This document shows positions 45,829 through 58,092 of a stretch of 64,000 nt of DNA, in pieces. The translations under genes and the position numbers were made by a program. Positions within the stretch are counted from its first letter, which is position 1. Every line of letters starts with the position of its first letter. Under the pieces are notes generated by a model. The model was not told the DNA's origin and ran no database searches. It was given only the letters and a program-made list of their open reading frames with translations. The DNA comes from Antilocapra americana. Taxonomy: Eukaryota; Chordata; Mammalia; Artiodactyla; Antilocapridae. The stretch is from contig ML660211.1 of NCBI GenBank assembly GCA_007570785.1, forward strand, positions 4,135,015-4,199,014, written 5' to 3'.

Positions 45829-46900
45829 TTTCAGTTTAAAAGGTACCAACAATTCCATTTACAAAAGCACCAAAAACCCTTATTATTAACCTTAACAAAA
45901 ATAGGAAACCTATTCAATGGAGAATTAAGTCTTTGCAGCTAATGGAGTTGAAAAAACTGGATAACTTTTTTTAAAAATGCACTGCAGTCTCTACATTATG
46001 CCAGTCACAGAAATTATTTCAAGATATGCATCAACATAAAGCTGAAAATATAAGATTTCTAAAAGAAAATACAAATGTCTTTGCGACCTGAATGTAGGCA
46101 AAGACTTTATGAAGAAACACTAAAGTATTAAACATAAATAATTAAGTATGATACATTGAAATCTAGCAGAATTCCCACATATTAACATGTATATAATATG
46201 ATAGATTAGATGAATATAGATTAGAGATATGTATTTAAAATATATAATTAACCTTTACAATCAATATTTTGGCCACTTGATGTGAAGACCCAACCCATTG
46301 GGAAAGACTGTGATGTTGGGAAACATTGTGAGCAAGAGGAGAAGGGGACAGCAGAGGATGAGATGACTGAATGGCATCACTGACTCAGTGGACATGAGTT
46401 TGAGCAAACTCAGAGATAGTGAGGGACAGGGAAGCCTGGTGTGCTGCACTTTATGCAGTCGTAAAGTGTTGGATACAACTTAGCAACTGAATAGTAGCAA
46501 CAATCATTAATAATAAATATAAGAATAGGAAAAAATCTTGGATATACACTTCATAATAACGATACACAAATAGCTAATAAATACACAAAAACTTGCTCAG
46601 CCCCTCTAGTCAGAAAGGAAATATGAATTAAAATTATAATGATATGCAATTACTCCCATCAAAGAATGACTAAAATTAACAAAGGTTGAAACATTAAATA
46701 TTATAAAGAATGAGGGATAACCAACATTCTCATATATTCTTAGTGGGACTTAAGGAAAAGTAATAAATCAGTAAATAGGCCAGTAAGATAAAGGGCAACA
46801 TAGTGGCCATTGTGAAAGAAATTCAGAGGACTAGAAATCTATTTCTTCATGATGTGCACTACAGAACATAAGTCATAAATTCAGTTAATAACTTGCTCAG
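45829..46900 (+). mobile_element. Ancient L1 ORF2 fragment, split by BovB
   Basis: The text AATTCCATTTACAAAAGCAC, AAAACTGGATAACTTTTTTT and GACTTTATGAAGAAACAC, and after the BovB GATACACAAATAGCTAATAA and TACTCCCATCAAAGAATGAC, is the C-terminal half of L1 ORF2 in decayed form on the plus strand. All frames are closed. Confidence 0.6.
46262..46505 (+). mobile_element. BovB 3' end inside ancient L1
   Basis: About 240 bases of the BovB 3' terminus, from AATATTTTGGCCACTTGATG to CTTAGCAACTGAATAGTAGC. The minus ORF at 46261-46449 is a shadow. Confidence 0.92.
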
Positions 46901-46907
46901 TAATCAT

Positions 46908-47175
46908 CGGCTTCCCTGATGGATCAGCAGGTAAAGAATCTACCTGCAAATTAGGAGATGCAAGAGATGCAGGTTCAATCCCTGGGTAGGATCTCCTGAA
47001 GATCCTGAAGAAGGATCTGCTTTTCATAAGATCTTCAGGTAAGATCTCCTGAAGAAGGAAATAGCAACCCACTCCAGTATGCTTGCCTTAAAAAAAATCC
47101 TGTGGACAGAGGAGCCTGGCAGGCTATGGTCAAAAGTTTCACAATGAATCAGGCACAACTGAGCAGCTGAGCATG
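46908..47175 (+). mobile_element. Bov-tA SINE with hairpin-forming filler
   Basis: The head CGGCTTCCCTGATGGATCAG and body are clear. Between the B-box side and the body about 50 extra bases (46990-47058) repeat GATCTCCTGAAGA twice and contain the inverted repeat CCTGAAGATC (46995-47004) / GATCTTCAGG (47030-47039). This filler is absent from all other copies here. Confidence 0.9.
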
Positions 47176-47283
47176 CAGTGATCAAAATAAAACCTTAAAT
47201 TCCATCCATGGCCCACAACACCTGAAGCATATTAATCCCCATTTGACTACTTTCATCTCTATTATGTTTCCCTCAATCTACCG

Positions 47284-47546
47284 TAAAGGAAATGGCAACC
47301 CACTCCAGTATTCTTGCCTAGGGAATCCTGCGGACAGAGGAGCCTAGTGGGTGGCCATCCTCGGGGTCACACAGAGTTGGACACGACTGAAGCGACTTAG
47401 CATGCATGCATGCATTGGCGAAGGAAATGGCAGCCCACTCCAGGGTTCTTGCCTGGAGAATCCCAGGGACGGCGGAGCCTGGTGGGCTGCCGTCATGGGG
47501 TCGCACAGAGTCGGACACGACTGAGGCGACTTAGCAGCAGCAGCAG
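47284..47546 (+). mobile_element. Young Bov-A2 dimeric SINE
   Basis: Two BovA monomers are joined by GCATGCATGCATGCATTGGC and end in AGCAGCAGCAG. It keeps many CpGs (GACACGACTG, GGGTCGCACAGAG), so it is among the youngest SINEs in the window. ORFs on both strands (47318-47646) are shadows. Confidence 0.95.
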
Positions 47547-48600
47547 TCACAGTAATACCTTTCCTTATACAGATTATTTTTTTCATGATTCAAAATATCA
47601 TACACTCTATGTCTACATAATGCCATTTTCCCAGATCTCCACATGACTCAGTGTTTTATTTTCTTTATCTATCTCCTTTAATCTCACCTTTACAGAAACA
47701 ACTTTACTGATATTCATGTTTTATCATAGACAGGCCAACACATAGGCTAACTATTCTATATGTGCATAATCACCACTCTTCTCTATTATGAAATTTGTTT
47801 TATATTATCTGTCACACCTTATTTCCAATGGATAGTATGGTGCCTGGCATATAATAGTCACTCATCCAGTGATTTTTGAAGAAATGAATGCATGGTAGTT
47901 TACAGTTTGGCATCTAGGGAAGTTGCTCTCCTAAAACATATGGTTAAGGCTTTGTAACTATCAATACCTGTATTTTGTATTCATTTTGCACATTTGACTT
48001 AAATACAAGATTTCCCTTTCTACATAATCTACAATATGGCCAAAGTAAATTATGAGGTAGCATCTGTATCATTGGTACTGATGTTAAAAGACACATGAAT
48101 ATTCAACTATTTTACCAATGTCCTTAATTATGCTGAGCATGTTTTCAAGACACATACGCTTTTCCATCGCATATTAGGAGTTCTGTGGCAGCTACACAGT
48201 ATTAAACATGTGGAAAAAATGATTACTGCATGGTAGGCATGGTTGTAGCTCTTAGAGCTTTCTTTGAGATCTGATTTGTTTAGATTTGTCAAAAAAAAAT
48301 GGCTACTGATTAAATTTAGGCCAATATTCCAGACGCATACTACTTCATAATTACAAAAAGAAAAATAATGCATAAATAAGAAACCGTGTTCTATTTACAT
48401 GATGAATTTTGTAACATTTCCACTTATAGAACAGTTTAGAATATTATGAACTTGATATTAATATATCTGTATCAATCTATATCAAATACAGAAATAAAAC
48501 AAGATATCAGATATATCTTACTTGTAAGGAATAGAAGGTGACGTCTGCTGATTCATGTAGAAAGTAATTAAGGAAATATCCGTAAATTGGGGTAGAAATG
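47547..48600. other. Mostly single-copy DNA, L2/MIR-like tail
   Basis: GGTGCCTGGCATATAATAGT near 47840-47860, followed by GAAGAAATGAATGC, resembles the 3' end of an ancient L2 or MIR. No gene is seen. Confidence 0.45.
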
Positions 48601-49086
48601 GAAAAGCAGTTCCTAGAATGGAATCTTGCATGTTAACATATAACTATATGGGAGGAACCTTGTGAAACTGGGGACATTGACCTTTGAGTTCTCATGAATT
48701 CTCTCTTTTAGTGGAATAAGGTCCTTCATCCCCAGCAGAAGTAGTTCCCCATCTACAGCAGTGGGTTCCCTACCCCCATTGGTATTGACCTGTCTACCCA
48801 CAGTCATATGGTCATACATTTCTTTCCATTTCTGTCTAATGGGGAAGGGAACAGACTCTATTTGCCTCCTCTGTTGATTCTTTTGGAACTCATGGCCAGC
48901 ACTCTGCTTTGCATCTAGAACAATAGCTGGACCAAAGTCACTGCAGTTCCCTAAAGTTGGGGCACAATGTGAGACTTATGAGTAGACATGTTACACTTCA
49001 AAAGAACTACTTAGCTTCTAACTTACACAGACAAAAATCAGAGACTATTTGTGTGAATGAATAATTAGGGTACAGGACACTAATGT
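48601..49086. other. GC-moderate block, possibly ERVL-related
   Basis: Less AT-rich than the flanks and free of young repeats. It lies directly upstream of the ERVL-like pol, so it might be earlier retroviral sequence, but I see no diagnostic motif. Confidence 0.3.
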
Positions 49087-49089
49087 TAG

Positions 49090-51015
49090 AAATATAGAGT
49101 TGGATATAATGAATAACACAGGCTCACCTCACAGAGATTCTATGTTCAGTGTTTCAACTCAGGAAGTCAGGAAGCGCTCTAACAGTTTGCTTAGTTGTGT
49201 GGCTGAAACAAGGAGTCCCACAGTGATCAAGTTGGAAATGCACAACCAATCTGGGTTTAATGTAGAGGAAGGGATTCAAAAACTTAGAAAGATTGGAATT
49301 GCTAGTATTCCTAGAAGTTGTGGCCTCTGGGCCACCCTACAAAAACTGAGGCATAGTGCCTACTGGGCCTCTTGGGTCTTTGGAGGCAGTGTAGTCCTTT
49401 TGGGTATGTTGCTCCAGCCCTTTCACCAAGTGAACAGAAAAACTTCTAGTTTTGAGTAGGGCCGAGAACAAGAGAGGACTCTGCAGCAGGTCCAAGCTGC
49501 TGTGCAAGTTGCTCACCACATCAGGAATACAGCCCAACAGACTCAGTGGCATCAGCAGAATATAGAAACATTGTGTGGATTCTGTCTCAGGCCCCTAAGC
49601 TGGAGGGTAATGCAAACCTTAGGATTTTACTGCAAATCCCTGCCATTCTCTGCAGATGTGTATCCTCCTTTTGAGAAACAGCTCTTGGCCTGCAATTGAG
49701 CCTTAGAGACTGCATGCTGATTGATGGGCCAGTAGGTTTCCATGTGACCTGATCCTCTCATCAGGAACTGGGCATTACCTGACCTGCCAAGTCATAAAGT
49801 TTCATGTGCACAGCTACATTCCATCATCAAATCGAAGTGGTATATATGTAACAGAGCCTGAAAAGGCCCTGATGATATGAGTATGGTACATGAAGAGTGG
49901 CCTAAATGCCCATAATCTCTACTCCTGCTGCACCGTCTTCCCCCTGACAGCTTGCAGTTATGGCCTCATGGGCAGTAACTAAGATCAGTTAACAGAACAG
50001 AAGAGACACAAGCCTGGCTTGCAGATGGTTCTGTGGAAATGAGGTTGCCATCTGTAGCACCACAACCCCCTTCTGGAACATCCTGGAAGGACATGGTGAA
50101 GGGAAATCTCAAAGCAGGGCACTTGATTAGCCACTTTGTTCTGCAGGAGAAATGGCCAGAAATGTGACTGTCCACTGATTCATGGGCTGTGGCCAATGGA
50201 ATGGCTGATATGTCAGGGATTTAAAAGGAACATGATTGAAAAATTGGTGACAGAAATATTTAGGGAAGAGGTATGTAGTTTTGCACCTCTGAATGGGAAA
50301 AATGTGAAGATATTTGCGTTCCATATGAATGCCCATCAGTGGGTGACTTAAGCAGAGAAAGATTTTGATGACTGAATACATAGTTGACCAGTTCTGTAAG
50401 AACAGTCACTTGCCCCAGCCTCCCTTGTCATTGCCCAGAGCTCCTTGTTCAGGATAGCAGGGAGGTAGGTTACTCATGAGTTCAACAGCATAGACTTCAG
50501 TTCACAAAGGTCAATCAACCTGAAAGAAGCAAAGAACGGTGCCAAGACCTCATATGGAACCAATCTCTGGCATGACTGGTTCCAGCTGCCTGGTAGCAGG
50601 CTCACCATGTCCATCATGAAAAGTGCAACATTTGTTCTTATTGGAATAACACTTATGTTGGATATGGATTTGTCTTTCCTGTATGTATTGCTTCTGATAA
50701 AACTATCATCTTTGAAATTGCAGAATGCTCTATCCTGGTATTCCACATACCAGAATTGACTTCTGATTGAAGAACTCACTTCACAGGGAAATAAGTGTGC
50801 AATGGATCCATGATCATGCAGTTAACTGATTTTACCATGGGTCCCATCACTCTGAAGTAGCTGACTTGAGGTAATGTGAATGACCTTTCGGAGACTTAGC
50901 AGTAATGCCAGATATTTGGAAAAAACTTGTAGGGCTGCAGCAAAGGTTTCTTGAAGATTGTATATGCTCTGAATCAGTGTCCAATAAGTTCTATTTTTCT
51001 CATAGGCAGGATTCA
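49090..51015 (+). mobile_element. pol: Decayed ERVL-type (class III) endogenous retrovirus pol
   Basis: Broken plus-strand frames carry, in order, the end of a reverse transcriptase and connection region (LLQPFHQVNRKTSSFE near 49407-49455, stop follows; then QVQAAVQVAHHI), an RNase H-like part (PPFEKQLLACN at about 49664-49696, and a TDSWAVANG-like stretch near 50169-50197), NVKIFAFHMNAHQWVT near 50302-50349, and an integrase-like part to about 50990. The order and motifs fit ERVL-type pol. Stops and frameshifts separate every part. No env, paired LTRs or intact gag are visible. It is an ancient, non-functional relic. Confidence 0.7.
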
Positions 51016-51635
51016 AAAGACCAGGAATCAAGAGGTAGAAATGGGACAGGAATCACTCACTGTTTATCCATTCTCTAAGTCTGTGAGTTTGTGTGTTTTG
51101 TAATTAAGTTCATTTGTATCCTTATGGTTACCAATGGAGAAGGGAGGGAGGAGAGATAGATTGATATCAGTTCTTAGTTTTAGGGAACAGAGGTGACTTG
51201 TGCTGATCAAGCACACAATAAGTAAAAGGATATTGAGATCGAGCAGTTGCAGAAATTTTAGGAGAAATAAAGAAGGAGGTTTAAGACTAAGCTTCAATTA
51301 CAATGATACAATCATGGTATAGGCTTGATCTGGTAAGAACAATATTGCTGCTGAGAAAAGTCTTCTACCCACCCCACTTCCCTTCCAGTTCTACGTGTTA
51401 ACTTCTACCATCTCTGAAAGCTAGAGGCATCCACCCAATCTCTGTCTATAAAATGGATTCCAACCTAAGCTTCCTTCTTTCTTTTCTTTTATTTAAAGTC
51501 ATCAAAAGAAACCTATGAAATTTTCTTCCTTCTCTTTTACCAGTTGGTGGATTTAGAGCCCCAGCAGGTGCCTTGACTGCCCTAAAGACTGAGGAACTGT
51601 GCTTTGTGTATTCTGCTTTGGAGAGAAAGGGCCAA
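51016..51635. other. Single-copy DNA, no gene seen
   Basis: No recognisable element. The short minus ORF at 51064-51297 is Leu/Ser-rich without a domain. Confidence 0.45.
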
Positions 51636-51644
51636 TAGTATTAG

Positions 51645-51871
51645 TGTGGTTGTGTAAGTCACTTCATAGCTGTCTGACTCTTTGCAACCCTATGGACTGT
51701 AGCCTGCCAGCTTTTTCTGTCTATAGGATTCTCCAGGAAAGACTAGTAGAGTGGGTTGCCATGCCCTCCTCCAGGGGATTTTCCTGACCCCAGGATCAAA
51801 CCCACTTCTCTTAAGTCTCCTGCATTGGCAGGCAGGTTCTTAACCATTAGCACCACCTCAGAAGTCCCCAG
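51645..51871 (-). mobile_element. Bov-tA SINE
   Basis: The reversed copy has AAGTCACTTCATAGCTGTC at one end and CACCACCTCAGAAGTCCC, the reversed head, at the other. A 9-base target-site duplication TAGTATTAG is at 51636-51644 and 51872-51880. Confidence 0.93.
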
Positions 51872-51934
51872 TAGTATTAGAAATTAATAAAAGCAACAGT
51901 AATGGAAAAGTAGAAAACCCTATCACCAGGTCTG

Positions 51935-53525
51935 TATCTATTTTTTACCTCTAAATACTATTGATTTACAATGTCATATTAATCTCTGCTGTATAGCAAA
52001 GTGACTCAGTTATATACTTTTATATATTCTTTCCTATTATGATTTATCCTAGGATATGGAATATAATTCTCTGTCATATACAGTAGGGCCTTATTGTAAA
52101 TCCATTTTAAGTGTAATAGTTTTCATATGCTAACTCCAAACACCCACTCCATACCACTCTCTCCCTCTCCCTTGACAGCCATGAGTATGTTTGCTATGCC
52201 CATGATTCTGTTTCATACATAGGTTCATTTCTGCCATATTTTAGATTCCACATATAAGTGATATGGCTTCCCTAGTAGCTCCACAGGTAGAGAATCTGCC
52301 TGTTGTGCAGGAGACTCAAGTTCAATTCCTGGGTTATGAAGATCCCTTGGAGAAGAGAAAGACTATCCACTCCAATATTCTGGCCAGGAGAATTCCATGG
52401 ACTGTAAGGTCAATGGGGTTGCAAAGAGTCAAACATGACTGAGCGACTACATCACTATAAGTGATGTCATGTGATATTTGTCTTTCTCTTTCTGACTTTC
52501 TTCACTTAGTATGATAATCTCTAGTTGCATCCATGTTGCTGCAAATGACATTATTTTGTCTTCTTATGGCTGAGTAGTATTCCATTGTATACACTACATC
52601 TTCTTTTTTCATTCATCTGTCAACGAACATTTAAGTTGTTTACATGTCTTGGCTATTGTGAATAGTGCTACAATGAAAAAAGGGGTGTATGTATCTTTTT
52701 GAATTATAGTTTTGTCCAGATACATGTCCAGGAGTAGGATTGCTAGATCATATGTTATTTCTATTTTTAGTTTTCTGAGGAATCTCTATACTGTATTCAC
52801 AGTGGTTGCATCAAACTACATTTCCACCAACAGTATAGAAAGATTTCCTTTTCTTCACAGCATCTCCGGCATTTGTTATTTGTAGAATTTATAATAATGA
52901 CCATTCTGGTCAATGTGAGGTGGTACCCCACTGCAGTTTTGATTTTTCATTTCTCTAATAATTACTGACATTTAGCATTTTTTTGTATGCTTATTGGCCA
53001 TCTGTATGTCTTATTTGGAGAAATATCTCTAAGGTCTTCTGCCTTTTTTTGACTGAGTTGATTTTTGCTGTTATTGTTGAATTGTATGAGCTATTTTTAT
53101 ATTTTGGAGATATAATCCCTTTTAAGTAACATTGTTATCAAATATTTTCTCCTATTCTATATGTTATCATTTTTTTTATGGTTTCCTTTGCTTATAAGTT
53201 TGAGTAAGTCCCATTTGTTTATTTTTGTTTTTATTTCTGTCACCTTTGGAGACTGGCCTAAGAAAGCATTGTTATAATTTATGTCAGAGAATGTTTTGCC
53301 TGTGCTCTCTTCTCAAAGTTTTATGGTGTCATGTCTTATGTTTAAATCAGTAAGCCATTTTGAGTTTATTTTTGTGCCTGGTGTGAGGGTGTGTTCCGAC
53401 TTCCTTGATTTACATGCCAGTGTACAATTTTCCCAGCAACACATGAAAAAACTGTCCTTTCCCCAGTTTGTGTTGTTGCATGGCTGTATCTTTTTAACTT
53501 TTTTATGGCGTTCATAGGCAATATT
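51935..53525 (-). mobile_element. L1 LINE 3' part, 1.6 kb
   Basis: The reversed 3' UTR (GATTTACAATGTCATATTAATC, shortened here to its first 20 bases, and CTGTATAGCAAAGTGACTCA) leads into the ORF2 C-terminal region (GGCTGAGTAGTATTCCATTG, CTTGGCTATTGTGAATAGTG). It is moderately diverged and 5'-truncated near 53525. It is split by a Bov-tA. Confidence 0.85.
52263..52455 (+). mobile_element. Bov-tA SINE inside L1
   Basis: The head GGCTTCCCTAGTAGCTCCAC and body are intact. The 10-base target-site duplication TATAAGTGAT is at 52253-52262 and 52456-52465. Confidence 0.94.
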
Positions 53526-53688
53526 GAAAATATTTGTGTGTCAGAATAAGATACCCCTGTTAGTGTGGAGGGCAATTCCCTATGAGAGATGTCTTGGGAG
53601 CCTTCAGCTAGCAAGGATGAGGGCCAAGGAACACAGGATCTAGTGCTTTCATCATTAGTGATAAACTGTTGTTCAAAGAAGTAAGTAT

Positions 53689-54339
53689 TTAAAAATCAAA
53701 TCTATTTCTCCATCTATCTGTGCCCTCTTTGATTTCTTTCATCAGTGTTTTATAGTTTTCTATATATAAGTCTTCAGTTTCTTTAGGTAGATATACTCCT
53801 AAGTATTTTATTCTTTTTGTTTCAATGGTGAATGGAATTGTTTCCTTAATTTCTCTTTCTGTTTTCTCATTGTTAGTGTATAGGAATGCAAGGGATTTCT
53901 GCATGTTGATTTTATATCCTGCAACTTTACTATATTCATTGATTAGCTCTAGTAATTTTTTGGTAGCATCCTTAGAGTTTTCTACGTAGAGGATCATGTA
54001 GTCTGCAAACAGTGAGAGTTTTACTTCTTTTCCAATCTGGATTAATTTTATTTCTTTTTCTGCTCTAATTGCTGTGGACAAGATTTCCAAAACTATGTTG
54101 AATAGTAGTGGTGAGAGTGGGCACCCTTGTCTTATTCCTGACTTCATGGGAAATGCTTTCAATTTTTCACCATTGAGGATAATGTTTGCTGTAGGTTTGT
54201 CATATATAGCTTTTATTATGTTGAGGTATATTCCTTCTATTCCTGCTTTTTGGAGGATTTTTATCAAACATGGATGTTGAATTTTGTCAAAGGCTTTCTC
54301 TGCATCTATTGAGATAATCATGTGGTTTTTATTTTTCAA
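53689..54339 (-). pseudogene. L1 ORF2 reverse transcriptase fragment, inverted
   Basis: A 216-codon open frame spans the RT palm: [36 protein letters not shown] and [13 protein letters not shown]. The FADD catalytic box is FADY here, so the second catalytic aspartate is lost. It continues to [17 protein letters not shown]. The frame is open because the copy is young, not because it is selected. The endonuclease domain is absent. Confidence 0.9.
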
Positions 54340-56277
54340 TTTGTTAATGTGAATTTGATTTATTTTTCAATTTGTATTACATTGATTGATTTGCAAATAC
54401 TGAAGAATTCTACATCCCTGGGATAAAGCCTACTTGGTCATGATGTATGATCTTTTTAATGTGTTGTTGGATCCTATTTGCTAGAATTTTGTTCATGGAT
54501 CAGAAGAATCAATATAGTGAAAATGAGTATACTACCCAGAGCAATCTATAGATTCAATGCAATTCCTATCAAGCCACCAGAGGTCTTTTTCAGAGAACTA
54601 GAACAAATAATTTCACAATTTGTATGGAAATACAAAAAACCTCGAATAGCCAAAGCAATCTTGAGAAAAAAGAATGGAACTGGAGGAATCAACCCGCCTG
54701 ACTTTAGGCTATACTACAAAGCCACAGTCATCAAGACAGTATGGTACTGGCACAAAGACAGAAATATAGATCAATGGAACAAAATACAAAGCCCAGAGAT
54801 AAATCCAAGCACCTATGGACACCTTATCTTTGACAAAGGAGGCAAGAATATACAATGGAGAAAAGACAACCTCTTTAACAAGTAGTGCTGGGAAAACTGG
54901 ACAGCCACTTGTAAAAGAATGAAACTAGATCACTTTTAAACACAATTCACAAAAATAAACTCCAAATGGATCAAAGATCTAAGCATAAGACCAGAAACTA
55001 TAAAACTCCTAGAGGATAACATAGGCAAAACACTCTCTGACATAAACCAAAGCAGGATCCTACATGAACCACCTCCCAGAATATTGGAAATAAAAGCATG
55101 AATAAACAAATGGGACCTAATTAAAATGAAAAGCTTCTGTACAACAAAGGAAACTAAAAGCAAGGTGAAAAGGCAGCCTTCAGAATGGGAGAAAATAATA
55201 GCAAACAAAGCAATGGAGAAACAATTAATCTCAAAAATATACAAGCAATTCCTGCAGCTCAATTCCAGAAAAATAAACGACCCAATCAAAATATGGGCCA
55301 AAGAACTAAACAGACATGTCTCCAAAGAAGACATAAAAATGGCTAACAAACACATGAAAAGGTGCTCAACATCACTCATTATCAGAGAAATGCAAATCAA
55401 AACCACAATAAGGTACCACTTTACACCAGTGGTAAATGAGGTACCACTTTACACCACTTTTGGCTGCCATCCAAAAGTCTATAAGGAATAAATGCTGGAG
55501 AGGATATGAAGAAAAGGGAACCCTCTTACACTGTTGGTGGGAGTGCAAACTAGTACAGCCACTATGGAGAACAGTGTGGATATCCCTTAAAAAACTGGAA
55601 ATAGAACTGCCATATGACCCAGCAATCCCACTGCTGGGCATACACACCGAGGAAATCAGAATTGGATGAGACACGTGTACCCCGATGTTCACCGCTGCAT
55701 TGTTTACAATAGCCAGGACATGGAAGCAACCTAAATGTCCATCAACAGACGAATGGATAAGAAAGCTGTGGTACATATACACAATGGAATATTACTCAGC
55801 CATTAAAAAGAATATATTTGAATCAGTTCTACTGAGGTGGACGAAACTGGAGCCTATTATACAGAGAGAAGTAAGCCAGAAGGAAAAACAATACAGTATA
55901 CTAACGCATATATATGGAATTTAGAAAGATGGTAACAATAACACTGTATGCTAGACAGCAAAAGAGACGCAGATGTATAGAACAGTCTTTTGGATTCTAT
56001 GAGAGAGGGCAAGGGTGAGATTATATGGGAGAACGGCACTGAAACATGTGAATTATCTTATGTGAAATCAATCACCAGCCCAGGTTTGATACTTGATACA
56101 GGGTGCTCAGGGCTGGTGCACTGAGACAACCCAGAGAGATGGAAGCGGGAGGGAGGTGGAAGGGGGGTTCTGGAAGAGGAACACATGTATACCCATGGTG
56201 GATTCATGTCAATGTATGACAAAAGCAACACTATAATGTAAAGAAAAAAATAAATAAGTAAAAAAAAAAAAAAGAAA
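53697..56277 (+). mobile_element. Young L1 with inverted 5' half (twin priming)
   Basis: The 3' half (54491-56277) reads on the plus strand from within ORF2 through the 3' UTR to an A-rich tail (about 56240-56277). The 5' part (53697-54490) is the ORF2 RT region in the opposite orientation. Its end (TDRWRNR) is the ORF2 segment just before the start of the plus part ([12 protein letters not shown]), so the two halves are one insertion broken by twin priming with almost no loss. The junction shows short microhomology at GTTCATGGAT. Confidence 0.93.
54478..54885 (+). pseudogene. L1 ORF2 fragment after the inversion
   Basis: 135 codons start at the inversion junction and continue the ORF2 thumb and connection region: [20 protein letters not shown], then [20 protein letters not shown] and [23 protein letters not shown] ends it early. 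Further ORF2 pieces follow in other frames at 55126-55491, 55436-55669 and 55685-55924, the last ending at the normal HIYGI terminus. A short local duplication (GAGGTACCACTTTACACC near 55410-55456) causes one of the frame breaks. Confidence 0.88.
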
Positions 56278-56812
56278 ATACTTGCTGCTTGGAAGAAAAG
56301 CTATGACAAACCTAGGGAGCATATTAAAAAGCAGAGACATTACTTTGCTGAGAAAGGTCCATCTAGTCAAAGCTATGATTTTTCCAGTTGTCACAGATGG
56401 ATGTGAGAGTTGGACCATAAGGAAGGCTGAACTCCAAAGAATCAATGCTTTTGAAAAGCTGGAGAAGACTCTTGAGAGTTCCTTGGACAACAAAGAGATC
56501 AAACCAGTCAGTCCTAAAGTAAATCAAACCTGAATATTCACTGGAAGGACTAATGCTGAAGCTCCAATATTTTGGTCACTTTATGTGAAAGAGTTGACTT
56601 GTTGGAAGAGACCCTGATGCCAAAAAAGATTGAAGGCAGGAGGAGAAGGGGACGACAGAGGATGAGATGGTTGGATGGCATCACTGACTCAATGGACATG
56701 AGTTTGAGCAAACTCTAGGAGCTGGTGATAGGCAAGAAATCCTGGTGTGATGCAGTCCATGGGGTCAAAAAGAGTTGAACACAACTTAGCAACTTGAAGA
56801 ATAACAACTGGT
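56278..56812 (+). mobile_element. BovB LINE 3' end next to L1 tail
   Basis: About 0.53 kb of the BovB 3' part on the plus strand, from GCTTGGAAGAAAAGCTATGA to CACAACTTAGCAACTTGAAG, directly after the L1 poly(A). An ORF at 56282-56533 covers LGRKAMTNLGSILKSRDITL and GCESWTIRKAE of the RTE protein, then breaks. Confidence 0.93.
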
Positions 56813-56819
56813 CTGCCAG

Positions 56820-56862
56820 AGTTCAGTTCATTTCAGTCACTCAACCGTGTCCAGCTGTTTGA
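56820..56862 (-). mobile_element. Minimal BovB 3' tail
   Basis: About 40 bases of the reversed BovB terminus (AGTTCAGTTCATTTCAGTCA). It stands tail to tail with the preceding BovB. Confidence 0.7.
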
Positions 56863-57929
56863 GCTATCATATATGTATGTCCAGAAATATAATGTAGTGA
56901 GAGCTTAGTTTCTTTATTTTAAATGTCTAATTTGTATGTAGTTAGTGACACATAAAAATGCAGGAAACATCCACATTGTTTTACAGCAATAATGATCCCC
57001 AAGACCTTACTTTGCTGAGGGTTCCAATAGACAAGGAGAACAAGGCAAAGAACAGGTTCGGTGTGCTCCCTTATTTCAATCTTATTATTTATCCCATATT
57101 TGAAAGTTTACTGTCATCCACCTGATCATTCAAGTTATGAACTCAAGTCAAAAGATATCTAAAATTGGCCTTCCCTCTTCTCAGCATCAAGTCTGACTGG
57201 TTCCCTCTATTAAATATTTCTTTTATCATTTTTAATCTTAAAAAATTCTTTTTTCATGTCTCATACCTTGTCTTATATTGTTATTTTAGGTTTCTAATTT
57301 AATTATTATGATCCATACATAATGCGATTCCTGGTATTTAGCTTTACTTACCCCATATCTGACTTCCACACTTTGTCTTATGTACAAAATAAACCTGATT
57401 TGTCATCATATTTCTTAAAATCCTCTTTGGACAGAGCATGAGCCTTTTTGGAGGATGTATCAGTCCTATCCACTCTCTTCACCATGAGCTCTCACCTCAA
57501 TGTCGCATGTTTGCTTTGATATTATCAAACTACTGAAGTTTTCAATGCACACATTTCCTTCCTTGTCTCATTTTTTTTTCTTTCTTTCTGGAAACCTTTT
57601 AATCTCTTCACTGGGTTTTCTCATCCTTATTCTTCAACACTTAGCTGACTTGTTTCCAATTGTAAGGAGACGTCTTTGACAACTCTGACCTATCTTAGAC
57701 TTCCTGGCCTGTAAAAGTTACCTCTTCTACAATGTCACAGTGTACTGTGACATTATATGTAACATATTTACATCTCTTTTCTATTGCTTTGCCTGTTCCA
57801 TATCATATGTTAAACTCACATGGGAATGACCATGTAGCATATATGCATCCAGGATCAGCTGAAGCAAAGTCAGTTTGTCATGGTTCCACAACTGGATTGA
57901 AAGGAACTTCTACCTTATTCATGTTTTCT
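56863..57929. other. Single-copy DNA, no gene seen
   Basis: No recognisable transposon or ORF with domain content. Confidence 0.5.
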
Positions 57930-57942
57930 CTTCATCCTATTC

Positions 57943-58079
57943 AGAAAAATCTCCTTGAGAAAGAAATGGCAACCCACTCCATTGTTCTTGCCTGGGGAAT
58001 TCCATGGACAGGGGACCCTGGTGGGTTACAGTCCATGATGTTGCAAAGTGTTGGGCATACCTGAGCACATAGCACAGCC
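57943..58079 (+). mobile_element. 5'-truncated Bov-tA / BovA monomer
   Basis: Only the BovA body is present (GAAATGGCAACCCACTCCAT to CCTGAGCACATAGCACAG). The perfect 13-base target-site duplication CTTCATCCTATTC is at 57930-57942 and 58080-58092. Confidence 0.94.
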
Positions 58080-58092
58080 CTTCATCCTATTC

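Noticed and set aside
49100..49459. 119-residue ORF as an independent host gene
   Set aside because: Its C-terminal part reads into ERVL-type pol and the sequence continues with further pol motifs after the stop.
50474..50779. 101-residue minus-strand ORF
   Set aside because: Antisense to the ERVL-type integrase relic, with no domain of its own.
54936..55406. 156-residue minus-strand ORF rich in Leu/Ile/Phe
   Set aside because: Antisense of the plus-strand L1 ORF2.
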